DNA of 64,000 bases, from assembly GCF_019649055.1 (NCBI RefSeq), contig NW_026570382.1, forward strand, positions 1 to 64,000. Reading direction: 5' to 3'. The translations under genes were made by a program, and so were the position numbers. This DNA comes from Paramacrobiotus metropolitanus (lineage: Eukaryota; Tardigrada; Eutardigrada; Parachela; Macrobiotidae). Below the pieces are notes generated by a model. It saw only the letters and a list, made by a program, of their open reading frames with translations, made no database searches and was not told where the DNA came from. Of this stretch, positions 46,969-56,439 are shown piece by piece; the stretch's first letter is position 1, and each line of letters begins with the position of its first letter.

Positions 46969-47633
46969 GACTTGGCCCACTTTGTACCTACAGTGGAAGT
47001 TGCGCAAAACCTAAGAAACCTAAGAAACTTCCTCAAAAGAAAGCCGTATCTTCTCAAAGGCCGAAGCGAAGGCGAGGTGGCCATTATTGGGAACTTTCTC
47101 ACCAGTGGGTTTGGTGTGGCCGGAGAGTTTCGTCACTACCTGAATGTGGACTGCTCTCGGCCGTTAACATTTGCGAATCTTCCCAAAGTGCCTGTCGGCA
47201 CCGATGCACCGTTCGCTTACAACACGCAGTGTTTTGACTTATCTTGTTAACTGCTTCCGCATGCAATAATATTGTCTATACTTCCGTACGCAATTACAAT
47301 GTTCTATGCTTATTGCTCGGATTGTTGGAACACGTTTCACACCATTTGGATGTAATAAACAGTATTTTAGAATTTCCACTTGTTATCAGAGGACACTCTA
47401 TAAGCGCAGATGATCCCTATAAGCCTGGTCGCACCGTTTATTACTTAATATTCTGCAACACACCACGTATAATTTTGGAGCCAAGAAAACTGAAAATGAT
47501 TGTACCTCTCCGGATCTCCGGACACAGTATCTTCAGCTGGATTTTCTCATGTGATAACGAGCTTGCTTAAGACTTTCCACATCTCCAAAATTCGCGTAAC
47601 TACAAGTATTTACAAAGATGCATTTGTTTATAC

Positions 47634-49058
47634 GGCAGGGGATAAAAGGTGGCAGTGGCACCTGCCACTGGCAAATGCCACCGGCAATGGCAGTTGCCAC
47701 TTTGCATTCTGGCAAGCGATAAAACGTGGCAACCGCCGGAATCTTGCAGTGAGATGGTTCTGCCAATAAAAAGTTCAGAAGGAAGTAAGCCGCCTCCATA
47801 CAACCGATTTCTCGCCATTTGAGCTTGAGAGTAGTGCATACTGCGTGGCTTCATGTGCTTGAGGCAGTCCGCTATTGTGCACTGGAGCAAAAAAGCACTT
47901 AGCAAAAGACACTACGACTTCGTTAGCTTATCGTATAGTTTCTTAAACAGTGCAAAACTGCAAGCCATAATTATACGATTCCTGTAGATCACCCTTGTTT
48001 CACAGCCTCCTTCTGGGATACCACCTTGAGGGAGACCGATTTAGGGAATGAGACCATTGGTCATTCTTAGTTATTAAACTTTTCTTGAATTTTCTTGAGT
48101 TTTTTTAGGCTGTTCTTACGGCACCCTATGATTTCGGCAACCATTCATTTCGGCCACCATTCATTTCGGCTACCATTCCACCGCGTTCGAATTTTAGCTT
48201 AATTGTAGTCTATTGTAAAACCTAAGAAACCTATGAAACTTAAGAATAACCAAAGAAACCTAAGAATAACCAAAGAGACCTAAGAAAATCTAACAAACCT
48301 AAGAATAACCTAAGAAAACTAACAATAACCTAAGAAAATCTAAGAAACCTCAGAATAACCTAAGAAACCTAAGAAAACCTAAGAAACCTAAGAATAACCT
48401 AAGAAACTTAAGAAAACCTAAGAAAATCGAATGCGGTACCCGGATGAATGGTAGCCGAAATGAATGGTGGCTGAAATGAATGGTGGCCGAAATGAATGGA
48501 CACGGTTCTTAACTTCTTACCATCAGGTTTTCTTAGATTTATTCTGAGGTTTTTTCTTGGTTTTCTTAAGTTTCGGATAATTTCTCAAGAAAACCTAAGA
48601 CATAAACCAAAAATCAGCATTAGAAATCCTAAGAAAACCTAAGGGAATTAATAAAACTAAGAAATTTAAAAAAAAATAAAAAAAGCTATGAAAACTAAGA
48701 AACCAAATAAAACTAGGAAATCTAAGAAAATTGTATGGCTACAGTACAACCAATGCAATCACTACCAGTCCCATTACCACCGCCAGGACCACTATGCTTA
48801 CAATTACGTACCAGCACCAGTGCCACCACCATCACCATTACCGCAGCCACTTCCTTAACCAGTATCAATAACTAGAATTACCGGCGACTTTTTCTGAATT
48901 TTGTAGCTGTTTTCTATAGAGATTGTCGTTGGAACCATGTCATTTCAAGATTCCGGCAGTTGCCACGTTTTATCGCCTGCCAGAACGCGTACTGGCAACT
49001 GCCACTGCCGGTGGCAATTGCCAGTGGCAGGTGCCACTGCCACCTTTTATCCCCTGCC
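47634..49058. mobile_element. 1.4 kb Mutator-like element with 9 bp target duplication
   Basis: The TIRs start GGCAGGGGATAAAAGGTGGC and extend inward roughly 110 bp, with repeated GGCAGTGGCA / TGCCACTGCC motifs. The element is flanked by TGTTTATAC at 47625-47633 and again at 49059-49067, a clear 9 bp target-site duplication. Nine-base duplications with long TIRs are typical of Mutator-like elements. No transposase is present, so it is non-autonomous. Confidence 0.8.
48139..48500. repeat. Nested inverted repeat with (CCTAAGAAA)n core
   Basis: Each arm contains two or three copies of an 18 bp motif (CCATTCATTTCGGCCACC) in opposite orientations. The centre (about 48217-48425) is an irregular array of CCTAAGAAA and CCTAAGAATAA units. 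It lies inside the 1.4 kb element, so it is a later insertion or part of that element's interior. Confidence 0.7.
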
Positions 49059-49179
49059 TGTTTATACAGCTATGGGGTACACAAGCGTACCTGTCCGCAA
49101 ATGACAACTCAAAATAATTTAACGCAAAAATTACTGTACAGTTTTTTTTTTAAAAAACTGCTCAGTCCAGTAATTTACT

Positions 49180-50110
49180 ATGATTTCCCTTGTACTGCTT
49201 GTTTTTGTATTTCCTGCAACGTCTTGTGGTGAGTAAAAAGTACGCTAACAAACAGCTGTCTTGTCCGAGCTTCATCAGTGGTATTTCTAGGATTGCCGAC
49301 TACAAATATGAACCTGGAGACAGACCGCAGCCCGTAGCCACTTCCGTTCCCAATTGTACAATCAGCGAATACGATGTTCTATCCGTTCCGAACCGACTTC
49401 TTAATAGAGGTAGAATGTCTGGCTTATGCCAACCAAACGACACCTAGCAGCAATCCGTTCTGGGCGCCGAAGCGGTGCCAAGGTATCCTCTATAACCCAC
49501 GGGATCATACGTATCTTACTGTACGTATGATCCCGTGGGTGATACGTTTCTGCTGGTACAAATCAACAGTGTTGGCCGCTTGCCGAGCCTCATCCGACTG
49601 GAACCGCGCTATTGCTACAACATGGCGATTAAGAAGAGAGATTCTGCATGGATTTCGCAGTTGCGAGTTTTCGAGGCGATTGATTCGTCGATTGCGGAAA
49701 TCGAGCCGCATACTTTCACCGATCTGGTTAACCTGGGTAGCTTGATGCTAGAACAGGGTGTTTTGTTCCATTTATACGTTCAGAGCAAAAACCAAACGGT
49801 GAGCTGGTCTGGCCTTCGCAATGACGCCGACGTACAACGCCTTCGGCGACTGCACTGTGACTGCTCCTACGCATGGCTACGGAACTTCCTCAAAAGAAAA
49901 CCGCAACTACTGCAGAAGAGACGCTACGGCGAAGTGGCTATCATTGAAAGTTATCTTGCCAGCAGTATTGGGTTTGACATGGTTGATTTTCAACATTTCT
50001 TGAGCGTTGATTGTTCTCTACCGTTAACATTTGAAAATGTGCCTGAAGTGCCACGCGGTATCCTGGAACCCTTTGCTCACAACACAAACTGTTATAATTT
50101 GACTTGTTAA
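49180..50110 (+). pseudogene. Secreted leucine-rich-repeat protein, copy 2 (stop codon, deletion, frameshift)
   Basis: Exon 1 (49180..49228) encodes a signal peptide (MISLVLLVFVFPATSC) and joins in phase 1 to an exon from 49291, exactly as in copy 1. The frame meets TAG at 49335-49337 where copy 1 has CAA in SPQP; the preceding Cys is Arg here. Further on, FRTDFLIEVECLAY and NPFWAPKRC match copy 1. At 49496-49539 an 18 bp perfect palindrome stands in place of the roughly 75 codons that copy 1 has there, and the frame changes. The LRR part (LPSLIRLEPRYCYN, LRVFEAIDSSIAEIEPH, LVNLGSLML) and C-terminal cap (LHCDCSYAWLRNFLKRKP to CYNLTC) are intact to the TAA at 50108-50110. It could survive only if translated from an internal ATG. 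Confidence 0.8.
49496..49539. repeat. Perfect 18 bp palindrome at a deletion junction
   Basis: CCCACGGGATCATACGTA, an eight-base loop, then its exact reverse complement. Only the left arm has a counterpart in the LRR reading frame. The right arm appears to be a templated inverted copy made when the intervening sequence was lost. Confidence 0.85.
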
Positions 50111-50826
50111 CTCCTTTCCAAGTTATGTACGTATATGCATGCGGACGCAACGTAGCGTTAAAGGTTGCTTGCGTAAATAGTTTAACTTTATTTCGACGGC
50201 GCTATTGGAACAAATTTGTGAAAGCGTAAGCATCTTCAGTCTCGATCCTGCAGTTACTCTACACTCGACAGCAGAGATAAGAATCGAACTGCAAGAAATT
50301 TTGAATAAGTCCAATGAAGTGTTTAATGGTTACCGCACTAGCCGCCTAAGTTACGGTATTACTCATCAAAGGTTAGATTTAACTTTTCTATAAAGTTTGG
50401 CAAGTGTCTTTTTCTCGAGCAACATACTTTATTTTTAGATGTATTAAAATCTTTCGATATTGCGTTCGCGATCATAAGAGTGCATAAAAAGCCAGCACCG
50501 TTTAATCAGAATTTAATAAGATGATGGCTGAGAAAGAAGTTTCAGTGAGTACTCGTTACCATGCAATCAGCAATGTACTGTGTATGTAGTTTTCGTCCTT
50601 GCCATTCGGTCACTTTAGAAGTATAAAAATTTAGGTACGCAGTAACCAAAGAACTGAAATGATGTTGCGGCTTGTTGCCATAATGAAGACTATTATGGTT
50701 CTAGGCAGGCTGTTTCCTCCGCAGAAAGCCTCGTTTACAAACATTATAACCTGCAACAGTAAATCTGAATTACATAATCATATGGAAGGATTTTATTTGA
50801 AATTATTTCCTGTTGATCCGAGATGA
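50111..50826. other. Intergenic, possible isolated first exon
   Basis: At 50521-50544 a short ATG frame (MMAEKEVS) is followed by GTGAGT and preceded by a TATA-like CATAAAAAG about 37 bp upstream, so it could be a first exon. I cannot find a partner exon. Nothing else is supported. Confidence 0.3.
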
Positions 50827-51770
50827 TTACCGAAAGGCATTGATGGCACAGGCGACATCACAGATGGCATTAACCAACGGCGCTAGCAGCAACATTACCA
50901 AGGAGAGGGCACTGATAATGGCGAAGATTCCACTGACGACGTTTCTGCGTAGAAATTCACCGATCATCCCGAATTCCCATGCCGTTATGGACATCAAATA
51001 GCAGACAAATCCAAGCTGTAGCAAACGAACAATGTTACTGTACATGGGTATCACGACGGCGGTACTAAAGAGACTGCACTATTTAGTACTGCCATAGTAC
51101 TGATTATATATATATTGCTATGTATTTAGGACATCATATTCTTTTTGTTTCTTAAAGCGTAAAAAAATGTATTCTGTTTTCGTGACAGTCGTCCTCATGC
51201 AAGAATCTGCACACTTATGTAGCGAGAAAAAAGGCTAAAAACGGTTTCTAAATGAAGGCTGCAGAAACCGGTTATCAGTGTGCGCCCGAAGTGGGCGTCG
51301 GCTTCACCCAGTCACCAAAGGAAATTTGGTCCTTTGGTCTATTAGTAGACCTAGAGCGGCGGTTCGACGGAAACAGAATTATGCTTTAAATCAAACTATC
51401 AGTTCTGTGCAGTAAATTTTTACGTTTTTGCACATACCGTTGCCAGGTTGATAAGAGCGCTAAGAATGGAGAAACCGCCATACGCCACCGCCACGTTACG
51501 CTGCCGTCCCTTCCAGTTGGCGCCGGGACGGGGTGCTACCACCCCCTGACCGAATCCCGCCACAATCATGGACAATATACCCGCAATCACAGCAAAGGCT
51601 TTAATGAAGTCCCCCGCCATGTACAGCGGGAGGGTGCTGGAGAAGGCATCGAAGGCGATATACAGCAGACCAAAGTTGAGGGTAACTTGACCGGCATACC
51701 ACTGCGCGGTGCTCCAGTGGCTCAGACGGCGATCCTCCATATTAACGGAATGCGATTTAACGTACTCCAT
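50827..51770 (-). CDS. Four-transmembrane protein 1
   Basis: Minus-strand exons 51770..51438 and 51015..50827 (phase 0, acceptor TTGCTACAG) give 173 residues. There are four hydrophobic segments: VTLNFGLLYIAFDAFSS, FIKAFAVIAGILSMIVAGF, VAYGGFSILSALINLAT continuing LGFVCYLMSITAW across the splice, and GIFAIISALSLVMLLLAPLV. Both termini are predicted cytosolic, with a short basic loop (RPGANWKGRQR) between TM2 and TM3. No Cys-Cys-Gly tetraspanin signature or claudin WxxW is visible, so it belongs to some other tetraspan class (MARVEL- or MS4A-like shape). The gene is divergent from tetraspan gene 2, which may be a distant relative. The splice acceptor is chosen by frame and could be wrong. Confidence 0.65.
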
Positions 51771-52167
51771 GGTGGCAGGACGGAAAGGGTGAAACGAACA
51801 GTGAAGTAATTCAGTCCGCTTTTCAGCTACAGAGGTTTCTCATCAGGTGCTTGTTATCGATACCGGAATCGATACTATTGATTTAAAGAATGTGTCATGG
51901 AATTGTTTCGTCCCGATAACCAAAACAATATTTTACGACCGATAAGAATTTTGCAGTGTGTATTTGATTTCAATGAATCATGACTGATAAAGCATACAAA
52001 GATCAATAAAATACGCGTTATGATATCAGTAGGCGCTACGTTATCGCAGGTTGGTGTTTGACAAGTATTGTACAGTGAGACATTACTGTCGCTGCTAGAA
52101 TGCGATTAAGAAATTAAATGCGCTTAATCACGAGACTGCACACTGCCACTTTCTAGCATTTGCGAAC
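51771..52167. other. Divergent promoter region
   Basis: 397 bp between the two divergent tetraspan genes; it probably holds both promoters. No clear TATA box. Confidence 0.4.
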
Positions 52168-53528
52168 ATGGCGGTTAATGCAGGCTACGATCGCTATCCA
52201 TCCGTTGCTGACGACCACAAATTCGCCCCACAGCCAACGGGTTATTCCTTTTCTGAAACCGTGGGCGGCCGACAGGATCCCACCTTCGTCAGAATGACCA
52301 CCTACAAGACTAATGCGCCCTACATGGCAGCGGGGACCACCAATGCCTTCGCGTACCAGCGGACACCGTTGACGCGCTGCCGGGATTGGCTGAGCACGTC
52401 CATCTTATCCATCGTCAACGGGGGACTGTTGATCGTCTTCTACGGGATCACCATTGGACTGTATGCGACCAACGATTTCAATGGGTTATTTTTGGCACCG
52501 TTGTACGGAGCGGGAATTTGGGGCGGAGGGATCGGGATTGTCTGCGGTATTGTTTCGCTGATTGCACAGCAGAAGGTATGTATGTGTTGTGGTATGCAAT
52601 ACTATGTATTTTAATTGACACAACGCTGGAAAGCCTGGACAGTTATGCCAACAAAACATAGGGCCAGCGGCAAAAGGGCTCGTGGCTGCACTGATTTGAT
52701 ACACCGAACGTAAACGGCAAAACCGTCCCGGCTGCAGAAAACCGCACCCCGGCAAAAGCGTCCGGGTAGAATTTTGCATCTGGGAATTTCACCTCATTGA
52801 AGAGCGCAGAAAAATTGAAAGTGGGCAAATTATACGGCGGATGAGTTTTTGGGCCCGGCGGACAGTTTGCAGATTTAATGTCACATGGGGTGGGGTGTTC
52901 AATTCATTCCAGACGGTTTTGCCGGTTATGACGGTGCCCCTTAGCACAGAAGCCAAATTATTCATATTACCAAGACTGATTAAATTAGCTTTACTGTGAT
53001 CACCGTACTGATAGCGAGTGATTCAGCGTTGTTTTGTAAGAGTTTTGGAAGGGTTCTCTAATCTCTATTTCGGGGTGGGCTTCGAAATCGAGAGGCGCAG
53101 GTCACTATCAATAAAATACGGCATGCTAATTTTTAACAAGATGACTAAATTTTCGGCACTGATGATAAATACGGGACAGTAATACCTTAATTGTCTTAAC
53201 GATGTTAATGACGTTGCAGGCTAAACGGATCGGGCCTATGAACAGCGCGTGGGGATTCGCTGGCGTAGCTTTCCTGCAGATGTTAGGTGCACTAGCCTCT
53301 ACCGGAGCAGCCATCCTGGTAACTCTTTACGTTTGGAGAGCCTTTGTCGTCTATCCCCTGGTTAGTATGGCTGCCTCCTTTTCGACATTCGGTTCAACAT
53401 TCGTTTTGCCTTATGGACCATTTATTCTGGGCGTGTTCACCTTTGTGTTCGCCTGGGGTCCACCGGGAACCCTCATCTACAATTTCCGTCATTCGACTAC
53501 GGCGGCCATAGACGTGATGTCCCTTTAA
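52168..53528 (+). CDS. Four-transmembrane protein 2
   Basis: Exons 52168..52575 and 53220..53528 (phase 0, donor GTATGT, acceptor GTTGCAG) give 238 residues. A polar N-terminal region of about 75 residues, rich in Tyr, Thr and Pro, precedes TM1 (SIVNGGLLIVFYGITIGLY), TM2 (YGAGIWGGGIGIVCGIVSLI), TM3 (LGALASTGAAILVTLYVW) and TM4 (GPFILGVFTFVFAWGPPGT). The C-terminus is short (RHSTTAAIDVMSL). Membrane location is clear. The family is not: the order is like MARVEL or MS4A proteins, with no diagnostic motif. No frameshift or stop is seen. Confidence 0.75.
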
Positions 53529-54265
53529 GTGCTGGTTCCACTTCTGCCAGGGTGTTTGTCTTACAGTTACAGATACATACTGTATTGTTCATAGACAAAT
53601 GGGGTCATGCGTCATATATACTTTGATTCGAGAAATGGAAAGTTTTAGGAATCAGCGGCACTAGCCGACTGTTTGAAATAATGGCTTTAATGTCGTAATA
53701 TTGCCGATCAACATGAGTTTTTAATGCGAATCCAAACCAGCAATAAAACTTTTCGATTAGCAAGGCTGGAATGCTTATAGGATCGGCGAACAGCGACTGT
53801 TGTGCGGTGTACTGCTGCTTCGTATAATAAGTTGGGATCGAGAACCCAAGAACCAAAATGTCGTACAACTGTACGTTTATCGCGTCAACGAATGAGAAAT
53901 ATGTAACTACAAATATTTGCATCATATTAATGCACTGTGCAAACAACCGTTACTGTAGCTACAAGTGTTTGCTGCAGATGAAAATTGTCTCTGGGCTTCC
54001 ACACCTATCGAAACCCACGAAATTACCATTATACGAAAGTTCGCTCGTTAATAAAATATTTTATTTCTTAGCTGCCTTTCAAATCTACATACTTCTACCG
54101 GTAACAACGGTGTCAAGCGCAGGTTAAACTTTAAACCATTAAAATAACAGTTCAGGAACTAAACGTTTGTTAAGCGGCAAACTGCAACAATAAGCCGGAT
54201 TAAGCTGACAAGATGGATCGTATGATCCTGTGTAATTCCATGATGATAAACAGTTGTGTGCGTTT
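53529..54265. other. Intergenic, no gene supported
   Basis: AT-rich spacer between the converging tetraspan gene 2 and CipC-like copy 1. The open frames at 53605-53946 and 53858-54127 have no domain signature. Confidence 0.45.
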
Positions 54266-54767
54266 CTACCGCTTTTCCGTCATCAGGCCATGTGCCTGTT
54301 GCGCAGCATGCGATTTGGCTCTCTGGGCGTCGACCCAATCCAGTCCGTGGGTTTCAATTAGGCGGTCCACTGCGGCTGCGGCCAATGCCGCTAGCGTGTC
54401 TTTTATTAAGGAGTGATCAACCGAACCACCGGTTCCGTGATGGTTCTCATAGGCCCGCATAGCTTCGCATCCGGCCGCGGCGGCGATCAGCTCGTGCGTC
54501 CATGAGGCTTTGTGATGAGGCGCCGCATGGCCGAACACTTTCCCATGGGCTTCCTGAGCTTGAGAAGGCGTGAATAAATCCGTGAACCACGTCTATATAG
54601 AAATACCATATGAAAGTCATTGACAAATTAGGGATAGCGTCGACATCATCGTCATGTTAATCTTAAACGTATAGTATACTGGTACTCACATTGACTTTCT
54701 TAACTCACTATACAGCACAGACCGTGACATGGAAGAGCACTAGCGAGTTCCACAGTCCACTTACCAT
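54266..54767 (-). CDS. CipC/DUF3759-like protein, copy 1
   Basis: The main exon (54592..54266) reads TWFTDLFTPSQAQEAHGK, VFGHAAPHHKASWTHELIAA, AAGCEAMRAYENHHG, DTLAALAAAAVDRLIETHGL and ends QAHGLMTEKR. The initiator ATG stands alone on a separate exon (54767..54765), directly followed by GTAAGTGG, giving 109 residues. The blocks H-H-K-A-S-x-T-H-E-L-I, EAMxAYE, a D-x-L-A helix and an E-x-x-G-L-D-x-x-D segment are what I recall of fungal CipC-like (DUF3759) proteins, small cytosolic stress-associated proteins of unknown biochemical function. The family is mostly fungal, so this animal copy may come from horizontal transfer followed by intron gain. No signal peptide or membrane segment. Confidence 0.75.
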
Positions 54768-55843
54768 GTTTAGTAGCACTGTAATCGATGATCGGACTTC
54801 AACGAGTGAAATTTGGAAAGCAGAACTCGAAGCACAGCTTACTAAAAATTGGATTTTGTTATAACGTACAACCTCGAAACGGTATCACGGATGCTTTCGA
54901 AACTGCTTTTAATATACACCTTCCGTCTTACGTTGGTGAATAAGCGACCAACCTCATACAATTTACAATGAGACCAGCCCACCGTGAGATTATGATCGAC
55001 TTAAATCCATGCATGTGCACAAGCTTGCTCATAAATTGTAATAAATCTTTCAGTTCAACCTGTTGATTCATCCAAACTAATGCACGTTCCTTGCTATTAA
55101 TCAAGCTACCTAAATGCACTTGTCTAATGGATATTAGCCATCTATTATTAACCATCACTGTACTTACGTGCAGTGATGGGATCATCGGTGTTTTAGACTG
55201 CCTGTGCAAGAGAGTGAATCACAATGTGGGACCGGGATTGTCCAAACTGATAATTAGCTTCTACAACAGTCATTCTTGTACACAAGTACGAGACGTACAA
55301 TCCTGTCCCACAATTTTAAGGCCGTTTTTTCGTTTTACTGCGGTCTACCTAAAATTTAAGCTAACCATAACCACTGCCGTTCGCGATATATGCTGTAAGA
55401 AGCGGCGGGGCTGTAGATGTAACACCACGATAAAGCATAGCTTTTAATAATATGTATTTTATTCAGCGATCCTTTATTTAAAGATAATCTTTCGATGCCG
55501 CAGCTTCTTGTAAGAGTGTTTGATAAAAACAAATAACAAAAACTAAAAGATCTTTAAGCAGCAACGTTTAGAGTAAAATACATACTTCAGTATTGATATC
55601 ACAGCATGACTCGAACGCGGCTCAATCATAATATTTATAAAATAATTCAGGAAGTCGCTTTATACATTGTTCCTCGGTACTCGCGTCGCAGGAAGCAACA
55701 AAGAAAATAACTGCTTCCAGAACCCGGGAGAGGTATAGAAAGCAAGTGAAGTTTTGCTGTATTGGATTAGCCGGATAGCCAGAACAGCTGTCGCTGCGAA
55801 TAATCCATGAGCCAGAAAACTCAGCAGAAGCTCACGCGCCTGT
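54768..55843. other. Intergenic, no gene supported
   Basis: AT-rich spacer between CipC-like copy 1 and the MIF gene. The overlapping open frames at 54928-55447 on both strands have no domain signature. Confidence 0.45.
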
Positions 55844-56439
55844 TTAGGCAGCGGGTGGTGTCAGCGATCTCTTCCTAAAACTATCAATCGTCATGCCGTG
55901 GAAACCCACTTCGTTTGCTGGATAATCGCTGAGAAACAAGGTGAACCTGTAAAAACGTCACATTATAAGCTATCAAGCTCGCAAAGAATGGCTGAACCTT
56001 ATAACGTCGGAACCGTAACCTTTCGTAACCCATAACTTTCCCAATAAACAAACCAGAAGTTTGTTATTCGCTATCAGAAATACAGTAGGTCTTCTTACCG
56101 CGCGTCCTCTATTCCCAGCTTTTCATGGATGAATTCGGAGGGAACTTCGACGTAAACGTCGTTATTCTTTCCAGCAAAATTTCCAATGGACGCCAAGTTG
56201 CCGAACGCACAGGCCTCGGTGGTGCCTCCGCACGTCAGGAACTGATCGGTGCTGATGCATACCGAAATATGCTACGAAAGGTCATAATTTTGAGCAAACT
56301 TAAGTGTGGAAAATTTCACCCGGCAGCTTACCCTGGGATTCTTCTTCAGCAGCTCGCCAAGCATCGTGGTCAAGTCTTCATGGAAATGTGCGGGGAAGTC
56401 AGATTTAGAAAGGTTAGTGCTCAGTTGGAAGAGAGGCAT
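55844..56439 (-). CDS. Macrophage migration inhibitory factor (MIF) homologue
   Basis: Three short minus-strand exons (56439..56332, 56271..56099, 55946..55844; phases 0 and 2) encode 127 residues. The start MPLFQLSTNL has the Pro2 that is the catalytic N-terminal base in MIF tautomerases. LLKKNPRHISVCI places a Lys near the Lys32 position. TDQFLTCGGTTEACAFGNLA matches the MIF block with its central Gly-Gly. The animal MIF CxxC motif is CAFG here, keeping only the first Cys, so thiol-oxidoreductase activity is unlikely. SIGNFAGKNN and FTLFLSDYPANEVGFHG complete the family pattern. A 12-residue basic/Pro tail (FRKRSLTPPAA) extends the usual ~115 residues. MIF proteins form trimers and act in innate immunity. 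There is no signal peptide, as is usual for MIF. The gene lies between the two CipC-like genes on the same strand. Confidence 0.88.

Larger units (their letters stand above)
37884..46995. mobile_element. 9.1 kb giant foldback element
   Basis: The termini are inverted repeats starting CACTGTAGGTACAAAGTGGG and ending with the reverse complement. Inside each end lies a 9 bp minisatellite (AAAACTTTT)n, then a long array of a 72/73 bp repeat. The left array (about 38049-41690) and right array (about 44546-46815) are in opposite orientation, so the whole element could fold back on itself. The centre (41700-44540) is single-copy and carries a nested TIR element and a reverse-transcriptase-like remnant. 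Eleven to twelve bases beyond the TIR are also inverted (left flank TGCGCAACTTC, right flank GAAGTTGCGCA), so the inversion includes host gene sequence. No transposase is seen. CACTG ends recall CACTA-type elements, but this is weak evidence. Confidence 0.85.
36981..47250 (+). pseudogene. Secreted leucine-rich-repeat protein, copy 1, split by a 9.1 kb insertion
   Basis: Exon 1 (36981..37023, MNSWLLFLFAAAAN, a signal peptide) joins in phase 1 to an exon from 37111. That exon runs through a Cys- and Pro-containing N-terminal region and leucine-rich repeats (LPSLIRLELKFCYN, MPQLRIFEAIDSSIAEIEAH, LVNLRSLML) into a C-terminal cap (LHCDCSYAWLRNF). At 37884 a foldback element interrupts the gene. 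The rest of the cap (NFLKRKP, then EGEVAIIGNFL, DCSRPLTF, ending CFDLSC) resumes at about 47026-47250. The paralogue at 49180-50110 is continuous at this point (AWLRNFLKRKP), which shows the insertion. Read straight through, the protein gains a KLLKLL tail and stops at 37995-37997. Splicing the element out is conceivable. Extracellular protein binding is inferred from the LRR family. Confidence 0.75.
47251..49179. other. Spacer between the two LRR genes, mostly mobile DNA
   Basis: Occupied from 47634 to 49058 by a TIR element with a nested repeat, both annotated separately. The open frames at 47244-47570 and 47500-47905 have no domain signature. Confidence 0.5.

Noticed and set aside
46741-47007. 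Minus-strand frame rich in KLLKLL that looks like an amphipathic peptide
   Set aside because: It is a translation of the 9 bp minisatellite at the element's end and has no independent gene structure.
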